A stretch of 64,000 nucleotides of DNA from Neelides folsomi (Eukaryota; Arthropoda; Collembola; Neelipleona; Neelidae), in NCBI GenBank assembly GCA_034687125.1, contig JAQGBZ010000126.1:62001-126000 (forward strand), in the 5' to 3' direction. A program made the translations under genes and the position numbers. This document shows, one piece after another, positions 29,301 to 41,300 of the stretch. The notes beneath the pieces are model-generated. The model saw only the letters and a program-made list of their open reading frames with translations. It was not told where the DNA came from and ran no database searches. Each line of letters starts with the position of its first letter. Position 1 is the stretch's first letter.

Positions 29301-32300
29301 CTCAAATAATGTCAACCTAAGCGTCATGTGTAAGTCTTAAAATCATTTTCAAAAATTAATTTATAAATTCTTTTCATCTTCTATAATGCTAGAAAAAATT
29401 TCTGAAATTTTTAATTTTGAAATTTTTTATTAAAAAAATTTGATAAATTTTACATTTCGATTTTATTGGGAGTTATATCTTTTCCTTATACAGATAATTT
29501 TATATCATATGCATGTGTGAAAATGACAGAAATTACACAAGTTGGATTTGGGATTTGAACAGTTTTTAGTCATTTTATGGTTTTTTGGAGCTAAAACTCA
29601 AAATGACAATTTTTTAAGACAAAAGTTTGGAAAGTTTAAAAGTGCGTTTATTTGTATAAAGGGAAAGTTTTGAGGATTTTGTGAGTTATAAATATTAATT
29701 TAAAAATCTTTATCATGATGGCCATACATATTTCCCCTCAACATATGCCCCCGAGTTTTTGAGAGTGATAAAAGAAAAGATATTTTTCAATTTCCCGCTT
29801 AAATTATTAAATAGGGTGACAAAGGAGGAATGAGACTCGGAGGGATTTCCCTTCACTTTGTCTCACCCGCCCTTCTTTAAATGTCCAGAGAAAACTTTGT
29901 ACTTTTTTATTTCCCTTCGCCGTCCTTCTTCAAAATATAAAACTAAACTTAACGTCACATTTGATACACGTACACTTTATCATAGTTATCAAATAACTTT
30001 TTTGTTAGACAAGAAACTTGAACATATTAAACCCGAGAAATTGTCCAAAAAAGTGTGAAAACCAACTTGGCGACTTTCATATAAAAAGACAAACTTATGA
30101 CATTCAAAATACACAAAGCTATGCAAATGTTCAAATATTAATATTATACTATATATAATTCCCATATATGCTACACAAAAATGTATAGAGACATTTTCAG
30201 ATAAAGAGAGAAAGTTATTTACATTGTTTAACTCATTTTAATGTATTTTTCCAAAAAATTTATATTACAAGTTCGGATAAGAAAAAGACAGGAAAAAATT
30301 TTTTTGAGCCCAAAAAACAAATTACTGGTGTTGAGAAATCTAAATTTTAGCTTTTATATATTCAATATATTTTATATATATTAAACTTGGAGTTGAACTT
30401 TGCATTAAAATAATGTTGAAAATTTTGTTGTTTGTGAACTGTTATTTATTTTGTTATTTATTTTATATAATTTATTGTATGCGATTTCTTTATATAATTT
30501 CTTTTATATTTTTTGTAATTTGGTTTTAGTTGCTCCTGTTTGCCTCCATGAATATGTGACGGTGGGAGCAGCAAAGGGCGAACGAGTTGCATTGAGATGT
30601 GCAGTGGAAGCAATTCCGCCCTCAAATCGTTTCGACTGGGAATTTCACGGCCCGGGCGACAGCAAAGATGTTGTTCCCGATGGTGGGAATATTTTAACAC
30701 AAGGCGACCTCAGTCGTCTTCATTACACGCCCAACTCCGACAATGACTATGGTAGGAATTGTTCTAATTAAATAACCCCAAATAGCCAAAATAATCAAAT
30801 CATTCTCATCTCAAACCCCCAATGAATTTCAATGAATTTCAATCTTCCAAATCTTCCAATCTCCATAATGTCCAAAACCATTCAAAGATTCAAAACAATC
30901 TTTTACTAGCAATCAATTTAAACAATAATAGCAGAACACATTTACTTGTTTGATAATTATACTACAAATATCTTGTACGCTTAACTGTGTTGATAAAATT
31001 CAAATGTTAAAATGTACACTGCCAATATTAAATACAAGGTACGTTGGGTTGTTCTGTACCGTGTTTGTCTACGGCGTAATAATGAAGCCGATTAATTAAA
31101 TATGCAGTTGAATTAACTTGAATTGACTTGCATTTTGGAGTTGAATGGCGGACTTTGGATGTTTTGTCGTTTTGTCTCCCTTTTGGAGTGTTTTGGACTA
31201 AAAGGGTTGTAAAGGTAAGTTTGGACAAAAAACTCATTTGGGGCTTAATCCGTTTGAAGAGGAATCTGAGCTGAGAATGTCTCCTTTATGTTAAATTCGA
31301 ACCAATTAATTTGGTAACCAAATTTTGTCTCTAGGGACGTTCCTCTGTTGGGGCATCAACGGGATCGGGCGGCAAGTCTCGCCCTGCACTTTCTACCTAA
31401 TCCCCGCGGGTAAGAACCGTCTCTTACATAATTGTTATTTATTATTACCTAAATGAGCCAATGGATAGGGCGCTTTAAATAACATCTAACTTACTAAATA
31501 GGTATATTAAATTCACCATATAAAGTACTATAAATTTATAACACAAACTTTATTCACTTATTAGTCTTGAAAATTTGGTTTAGGTTATAATACATAGTTT
31601 ACACTGTGTGGATAGTTTGGATAGTAATTTTGTAATATACCATAAAGAGCATTCAACGATATAGGGATTTAAATTATAAATATAATGGTTTAAACCGCAC
31701 ACCTTTCGAAATTTGGAATGGTCGTTTGGGATTCTCCAGCGACAAGTTGAGTTGGAGTGAAAGGCTGAGAGTTGAAACATTGATTAAGGAGATTGAGACC
31801 CCAAAATGAATTAGCCAAATTAAAGGACCTTTTCAGACTCCATAACTTGGAAGTGAATTAAACTCCAGAGATTTCATTTATCATTTAATCAATTGAGGTG
31901 TGGGGAAAGAGAAGGCAAAGAGAAAATATTTCACTCAATATCAATACAACATTCAAATCATTCATTGAACTCTTGAAACCTTTCAATGATTCGGACCATT
32001 TTATAATTTATTACTGCTTACCTATACATAATGTATGAGTACCTAGTAGTTATATTATACAATAATTTAAATTTAATCGTATAATATTTTTTACATACCT
32101 TACATATCTAAATAAGTACATACAAAAACTTTTGTTGTTTATTTTCGTGTTGGTTTGTTGTTTATGTTATAAATGCTTTTACTAAGTTTATTCATGGAAT
32201 TATTTGTTTAATGTCCATGTATCAAAATCCAAGTTTAAAACACGAATTTTAGACACTTTATTTATTAAAACAAGTTTTAATTAGGAAATGATTAATTGCT

Positions 32301-35300
32301 TTGCAAATTAATCTTTCGGGTACACTTTTGAGCTATTAGTGACTTTTCCTATTTTGCTACATGGCCAATTGAGGTTAACCTTTCCTGAACAGATATGGAA
32401 TTTGTCGGGTTAATCACCTCGAAACACATTCAGTATTTTCTTAATTAATTGACATTCGCATTGTAGCATATAACTAAATACCATTGAATGAACTTTTTAA
32501 TTATTAACAACATTATTTTAAATGTTCTGGAGTTTACTCGCACACACTCAATGTCGGTTTCCGATAGTCCAAATATAAGTACATAAAGTATAGAAAAGTA
32601 AAAATAAAATAAAAATAGAAAATATCTGATCGTTATGAAATTGGCGTTTGTTGAATTTCAGTGTTAATTTGATTTGGAATTGGCAGGTGTGTAAGCGGGA
32701 AAAATTTCTAGAGATTAAGTTTTTCTTTTTTGTCAGTGATGCCTCATCCTTTGGAAAATTGCACAGTGAACCAAACTGGGATGATGATTCATGTGGAGTG
32801 TAGCAATCACCGAGAGCTCCCGCCCATCCCCGACCAGCCCCTGTTTAGGATCATGAACGAAGACACGGACAATCCCCATCAGGACCCCTCGGAGTTTGGT
32901 CTTTTCCCTGAGTTCTACGTGATGGAAGTGTGGGATTTGAACGATCGGTCGGTGAGGAGGAATCTGAGTGCCGAAACCCCTGTGTTCATCCTTAAAAACC
33001 TCCTGCCCGGGTCTCGACTTCAACTCGTCCTCTACGCCGTAAACTCACATGGAAAGTCGGACAACTTCGTCATTAAGGCGGCTGTGGGCGGAGACGCAGA
33101 GAAGCAGACTTTAGGTAACAAGAAATTTAATTCATTTTTTATCGATGAAAATGATCTTTTTTTCATAGTACTCAAAGCAAATCCTCGAAATAGTTAAATT
33201 AAATGGCAATTTATTGCATATTTTAAGGTATAATAAATGACTAACGAATAGAAAATTCTGTTTTTAAATGATATTTATTCAATAATTAAATATTTGAAAC
33301 ATTTAATTTTTGAATTAGAAAGTTAGTTTATTACATTTTAATATGATTTTTAACTAATTAATACAACTCAGATTTATTTATTCTACGATTAAAATTAAGT
33401 TTGGTCATTATCATCATCGTCTCCGATTTATTGATACAAAATGTTAATTTAACTTAGGATTTATTATCTGAAGCGCATTTGTTAAACTATATTATTTATT
33501 ATATGAGAGAGTGAAGGAAAAAGGTCAATATTCGAGTTTGTTGAATGATTGAAGAATGCCGATTTGAGCTCAACTTCAATTCATGAGAGACTTTTAATTC
33601 ATGAGTGAAGAAAGAGATTGATTAAAAGACCTCGGACACTTCCCACTTCCCAAATAATTAATGAGGAATGTACGTGCGAAATGAATTGCCAAACGACGAG
33701 TTCCACATGGCAAATGCGAGGGCTTTTATTTAATGCAATTTAAATGTAATTTGAATTTTAGACAACTCCCAATATACATTATATGTATATATAAAATCAC
33801 AACTATTCTAAATACTGCATTAAAAACATATAAACGTTTAGCTATAAAGCTATAAAGTAGCGCGCATTATTTTAAAAGACTTTCATTGTCAGTCATTAAC
33901 CAAATGACCCAATGGTAGTGTCTGCAATTATTCTCAATGTAAATTTTCTTTGTTAATTAACACTGTATTAAATCCTCATATTAAAGAGTCAGAAGTATCA
34001 TAATAAATACAAATATATTATATACAATGAATGATGTTTAATATTTACATTATTCATTGTAAGTTTAAATTAGCAAGTCTATTATATTAGTTTGGAGGGA
34101 AAGCCCCAAAGAGATCTTTAACCAAAAAGTGCTTAAAATTCCAAGTCATTCTTCTTTTGTCTCTCCCATTTTCTCCCCAATTTATATGTGATGAAGGAAG
34201 CCCCTTTGTAGCATTATTGATTAGTTGTTGAGTAAATTTGGTCGCAGAAGGGAGAAAGTCCAAGTTTTGAAATGTGGTTGTGGGAAAATATTGGCTCAAT
34301 TTAAAGAGGATTCCGATGAGCGAAGTGGTGAAGGAGTAAATGGAGTTGTCAAAAGGGAGATGACGGCACGTCGGACGTTAAGTCAAGAAGACGTCGACTT
34401 TGGGAGGAGGAATCTGTTGCGGAAGAATCCCACCACAGTTAAGATCCACTACACGAATTAAATCTCAAGCTTTCCCCTCAATTATGATGGAAAGCACGTA
34501 AGGAGGAGAAGGAGAAGTTGAAAGGGAAAAAGACAAGGAATGAACCCTCTTTATTCATTAACAGACTCCCAACACATTCCAACTTTTTATCCCAGCAACC
34601 CTCGTCGTCACTCTCATTCTACTCGGGTTGGAGAGAAAACCCGGGTATTACACTGCCAGGGTGTCACAGAATACCCGCAATATATTTATACTGTTAACTA
34701 TATAAACTAAACTAGAAAACCCTTGATTTTCTTGCCAGGGCGGTGTAAAATACCCAGGAGTATAGAATGCCATGTTTTATAGAAACCCGGGTAGAATACC
34801 CGCGTTAGTATAAAATACCCGGGTGGCGTATGCCCAGTTGTAATATAAAAACCCGTGAGAGTCCAAGGGAGAATTGCGGCCAGAATTCACCCCTTGGTTT
34901 TGAAAAGATTGTGTGAGGATGCTGCAAAGCAATAAATATCATCACCCCATTATTATTTCTCCCTCCCATTAAAAGGGGAAAATGCCAAAGTCATTTTCTC
35001 TTAAGAATATTGGCCAATAATTTAAAATCTGGCCTTTTTCTTCTCCGTCTCCGTCCGGCCCCCTTTTCTTATTCATTCCATTATTCCAAAGAGGGGGAAT
35101 CTTCGTTGGCAGTTATGATCGCACAAAATTTGCTTAATTTCCCATTTACTCAATTCAACTACACACCAACTTTATTGCTCTTTAAAATGATCCAATGCAG
35201 ATATTAATGAAATTATAATGCCATATGAAAATACATAAATGCTTAAATGCATATCAGCTCGTAATAATTTCATAAATACATATATTTCCATACTTTTCCT

Positions 35301-38300
35301 ATAACCCATTATCGTTTTATCATACAGTTTTCTGGCATTAAAAGTTGGAATTGCTTTTGTGCAATATTTGAAGAAAAGTTTCGGGGTACTTTAAATGACC
35401 CAAGTTGCTAAATACTGTCCAATAAAAATATAGCAGCGTTTAGTAGGGCATTATTTAGTACTACATTAAATGCACTTTATTACGATAAATTGCAACGAGT
35501 AATTTCGTTAATTAAATTATGCAAAATCCAAACTTTTCCCTCAATTCAATACTTGCAATTAGAGGATTTTAATATTACTAAAGAATGGGAAATGAATTAT
35601 TGTTTCCATTAAGCTAATGAGAAAAATGAGAATATGTAACATATGTATGAGGAATATGAGCATAGTTATAGGCCAATTACGAACTTTCTCTTTTGGTTAT
35701 AAAAGACATTAAGGTTCATATAAAAAACATGCAGAATCTTCTTCATTTCGCCCAATAAAAGTTTTTTTATTTCTTGGTTTTTCCTTTCTTTTCAAATATT
35801 AAGAGAATTTTTCAAATAAAAGAAAACTGAAGAAATGTTTAAGCTTTATAAACAATATGATGGTTTTATGTCTTATGTCTAATAATGCCAAAGAAAATAA
35901 AAGAGTTGGTCACAAAAAAAGAACCGAGATATTTGAAGCATATTTTTGGCCAACTGGGTTTTATAAATTATTGTTAAAGTTGGGTGTTGTTGTTGATGAC
36001 GGTGGCTGACGTTGTAGCTTTAGTTACATTTGGCCGCCGTTTCCGTTCCCTTTATTTTTCTCGCACTTTCCCTTAATAACTTTATAAATACACAATTTCT
36101 CCATTAAATTTTAGAGAATAATTGAGAGGCGGGGAAGAGGCCTTTGTTATTATTACATAAGAGGAATGACTTGGTGAATGAGGAAGATTAAGAGGAAAAC
36201 TCCTTTCCCTTTCTTACACTCTATGCATAAATAATAAAACAATAAAACTGCGATTCAAAACATTTCTCACTCATTCTTAACATCTACGCATTTATTACAC
36301 AAAGAGCATATTTATTTTATGTTAAAGTTATAAAGTATATTATAAAGTATAAATACACCAAATCATCTCCAAAAACTAAAAGGAAAGTTATATAAAATAA
36401 TATAAGAAGATATGTAGTAGTAGCAGTTAATCTAATTAACTTTACAAGAAATATTTAAAATTATAATTTTTAATTAATTAATAAAATGGATGTTTAATAT
36501 TTATTCATTTATTTTTGTTTAATCCTGGGATTGAATTTGTTGAGTGGTGTAAAATCGTTGATTTGTTTGTCTGTTTTTCACCATAATTTCCCACAAAGGA
36601 CACTTGAACCAAAGTGAACGTGATGAGAATGATGAGTGATTGTGTGTGAGAAGGGTCGTTGGGGGCTTACAAGATAAATAAATGGGAACATGAGCACAAT
36701 CATTTTTGAGGATACATAAGGGGGGAAAGGACCAAGGGAGACCAAATTGGAATCAAGAATGAATGAAGAAGGGGGAGATCAAATTGTGGCAAATATAAAG
36801 ATACAATACAAGATACAATGCTTTCACATCCTATACATCTTAATACTTCCTCCCATACTTTCAAATCACATACCTTCACTCTTATATCATACATCCATGT
36901 ATTGTATTCTATATGGATACAGAATTCTTATTTACATTCTTCACTGTACTTACTTTTGTACTTACTTCATCACTCCAAATCTAAGTTTTTTGTATTGTGT
37001 TTTACATCTGAATTTTTTATCTGTATTTTGTATTGTATTTTTGTAATTTTGTATTGTAACTATTTTGTATTGTATTTTACTTTGTATTTTCAACATATAA
37101 AATATAGTAAATACATATTGTAAGAGTATTGTATTGAGGGAGTCGTAAATGGTCGAGAATGTGAATTTGTATATGAAGATATATTGAGTCCTTTGAGTGT
37201 GGATAAAGGAGAGGATGAAGGAATGGTCCATTATGAAACGTAATTTCCTTCCCACCCCTGGCAAATCACTTGATAAATCATTTGTGGATTTGTTGAAAAA
37301 TAAGGTTTCCCCTGATGGAGTAAGAAGGAGCTAATCCACTCCCTGAGTGAAATATCGTCCTTCTACTGAGGAACACTCACTCAGTCGGGGGAGGCGTTGA
37401 GGGGGAATTTCAAAGGGAAACACCAAGAGGACCCAAACCGCTTTAATGATGAAGATGAGGAGAGAATGAAAGATGAAATTTGGGGGAGATTCTCCTCTAT
37501 AACAGATAGAAAGAGAAAGGAGATTGAGGGGACAAAAGAGCTTACGTCTTTTGTTCACATGAATATAAACCAAAGCTTATACGCTATAACGCCCTATTGC
37601 TAAAAATAACTCACTCAATATATGTTACATATGGTATACCTGTATGTATTATAAATGCATAGTTATAACAATTGTTAAATTCAAACTAAACTCTACTTTA
37701 TAAACTCTATATCATAACATAGCAATGCTGTGAAAAGCAGAAGCTTTCTCCACATCCACATTGCTCCTTCATTAGAGATAAATAACTGTATAACAAATAA
37801 GTAAGTATACATACCTTGTCTAATCGTAAATATTTACTTTACATAAATATAGGAATATATTATTGTTATTTATTCTATAAAATATAATTCTTAAATTTGT
37901 TCTTTGAAAACGTCTTTATTCAACCGAAAAAAACATTTATCAAAAATGAAAATCATCTTAATTCCGTCTCTTGTTTCATCCCTTTTCCTCATTCTCAACA
38001 TTTTTTTTGAAGAAAGGATAAGAATGAAATGAAGTTTTTTGTAATCTATATTAACCTAACTTTTCTCTTTCAGTCTCATTCAAAACTATACAATTTCCTA
38101 AGATCTCGAATTTCATATACCTAAATTCTAAATACTTCATCTAGTTTTTGAATGAACCATTTTTTGTGTGAATGAATACACTATAAATAAATAGGGAAGT
38201 TTATAGAGATATTTTACATAGCTTATTCTATTGTAAATAACTACATATACTTATTCTTTTTCGAATTTTATACTTACAATTTTGTATTTGATTTACATAA

Positions 38301-41300
38301 TTTGTTAAGTCTATATCTCATTCGTTCTTTTATCTTTTCATCATTGTGTAAATGTAATTTGATATTTTCAATGGATGAAACTGGAAAAGTATTAAAAGAG
38401 AAAAAGTAAGGTAAAGAAAAGAAATGAGATATCAGATATACAAAGCGAAGAAAGTAAAGGAAAAAGTAAAAAGAAAGGATATATCTGTACTAAGTAAGTT
38501 GTATGTTAAAGTAAAGGGTTTTAAGATAAAAGTAAAAAAGCAGTGGAAATGAGAGTGAAGGTGATTTTTTTCTTTTAGTGCATTGTGTCCCCTCGATGAA
38601 GATGTGTCTATTGAGAGAAGGGAACAAAAGAGAAAGGTGGGATTTGTAAGGCTGAAGATTCCCCACTGCGGTTGATGCATGTGGCTGCTGCATCTCCCTC
38701 CATTTCACTCATCACTCCCTTTTTCATTCCTGATAAAAAGAGAACAAGACACAATCAGGGGCTTGACATCTCTTCTCATCTCATTCCCATCCTCCCACCA
38801 CATCCAAAATTCCCACAAAACTCTTAGCAATATTCTCAAAACCAAAAAATCCCCCATATGTTCTCAAGGTCCTGAATTTTCCATTAATGTTACTGTCTAG
38901 GAATCTCTCACTCCGAATTTTTCTTAGCTCTTAGTTTCTTTTTAATCCCCGATTTTGAACTCGGAATTATTGACATCAAATTTTAAACTCAGAATTGTCT
39001 TTTAACTCCAAATTTTGAAGTCCATATTTTAGACTGAATTTTTCCTTGGTTTTTCGCTAATGTTCCTCCTCCTTTTCTTTCCCACCCCAAACCCCATTTT
39101 CAATTTGAGGGCAAAGGAGGGAAATCTACTTGAGGAGGAATAAAAATAAATGGGAGATTTTTATCGCCTGATAGACCAGGGAAGGAATCATTCCTTATTC
39201 TTCTCCTTCTCCCTCCACCGTAAAAGACAAAATCAGGGTTGAGGGCCCAAATGTAATTTCCATGCAAAGTTCGGCTCAATCACTTTCATCACGACAATTT
39301 TAGAGGTGCTAAGGTGAAATTACACTTTGGAATTCTTTATTCTCTCTTTTCCCCCGACGGCTCCTACCTTCATTAGGATTCAATTTTCAAAGTTGAATTC
39401 AAACAAATTCCATTCTATTTTATCCCTCCCTCACTCCCATCCCATTGATTAACAAATATTTGAGGGAGTCTCATTATACAAATTCTCATGCATTCCTCAT
39501 TTCATACCTCCTTTAATGATCCTATTTATTTCAAATTTTCCCATTTTTATCCATCAAATAAATTGAACTGTAAGCTGCGACAAATCATCAGATTCACAAA
39601 ATGGGGAAAGGTTCCTAATGATGCCAAGTTGAATATTTGAATAGGGAAAGGTCAAGTTCATTAATTTCATTAATCAAGGTTTTATTTACTTTAACGGAAT
39701 TTAAGACTTTTAAGGAAGGAAGTTTTAAAAGTGTTGGAGTTTTAAGAGTCGTGAGAGAATTTAAAGGTCTTTGGAGACTTTGGTAAGAGACAAGTGTGTG
39801 TTTGAGTTTACTGATTGAAAAATGTTGAGTTTGGAATTGATTTTAAAAATGAGTCCTGGAGGATTCATTAAAGGCTTTTAAGGTAACTCCTTATGGCCTT
39901 ATAAAACAAACTTACTTTCGAATCCTCCTATACTCCCTATGTTTTTATACTTAAATCTTTTATACCTACTTATATTTTATACCTATGTATATGATATATA
40001 GTATGATGTATAATATTTAGTACAATTTTCTATTAGTGTACTTTTCTATACTTTCTCTTTTTTATACTTTATCTTAATTTCTATACCTTTTATATAAAAC
40101 TGAGGTCAATTGTCATGTATAAGGACTAAAGAGTTTAAGGCTAGAATGGTATTGGTACATATTTAGACATATTGTTATATTGTTAGCTTATGAGTAAATA
40201 GTATATACCAGTATAGCTGAGTATACATTGTAGAGTGAAAGTAACTGTGTAGTTAATACAGTAAGAGATTTCTTATCGTTAGCTTTAAGATTATATCTTT
40301 GACAATTTGAGTTGGTTAGCTCTTTGTTTATTTCCAAGTCGTGGGATGATCTGGATGTGCTTTGAGTATATATGGAGAAGGGAAGAGTTGGAATTCCCAA
40401 ATTGGGGTCGATTCCTTGGAGAAAGAAGGTAGGGGCTGATGCAATTTAAAATGATTGGATTGATAGGGGCAAGTCGGAGCCAAATGGAGCTTTTCCCTTT
40501 GGTGGCCCTTGGAGTTGGCGTGGCCTGTGTGGGGACTTTGGCCCTTCTCGTCTTCGCCCTCGGCCTTCGTTCCCGATTTTGCTCCGACCGCCCCCGACCT
40601 ACGCACAGATCCAACAACGGGAATTTGGATAAGAACCAGAGCTCTCTAATCCCGCCGTCGAATCATTCCATGAACAATGTGGGGCCCGGCGGATATCACA
40701 CGGTGCCACAGTCGAAGCACGAGGCCGATGCGGCCAATCCCGATATCATCCCTGGTGCCAATAATTTTTCAACGGGTATTTCAATTTAACTCAATTAATC
40801 AGAAACCCCATTTTATTTCTTTAAATAGCATATATTATAATTCCAATTTATAGTTATTTAACCGCTCTTTTATCCAATTACTTTTTTTTGCATTTAATCG
40901 ATTTTTAGATTATTGACAATTTTAATAATTTAGAGATAGTCTCGATTTCGCCAGAATTTAATATTTATGACTTTTAAAGGCATTTTATAAACTTAACTCT
41001 TTTTGTTTATTTATTTGTGTGAATGAATTTTGTGTGAATGAATTTTGTGTTTTACACTTTGGCATAAATATTTGATAAATATTTTCAGAATATAATGGTG
41101 GACCGATTGAGATCTTCGGAGGATCTTTGACGCGTAACGGCGGCCGACCGTCTTTTTCCAATAATGTCACGGAATTCGAGCACATGTCGAAGGGGGAGAG
41201 TTTCGGGCAACAACATCATTACGCGAAGGATCCGTTTCTGTCGGAGTATTCGACCAGTAGCGGAAATCCTAATGACTACAATACTATCTACATTCGTGAT

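Larger units (their letters stand above)
33115..40466 (+). other. intron 13 of the sidestep-like gene (7.4 kb)
   Basis: Separates the ectodomain from the membrane exon. It contains the ACCCGGGTA-type minisatellite at 34630-34855 and TTTTGTATTGTA copies at 36985-37095. No additional exon is supported, and the phase (1 to 1) does not require one, although a skipped in-phase exon cannot be excluded. Confidence 0.7.

Noticed and set aside
36747-37264. Several frames of about 100 codons on both strands.
   Set aside because: They run through the TTTTGTATTGTA repeat and are repetitive Tyr/Ile/Phe-rich peptides.
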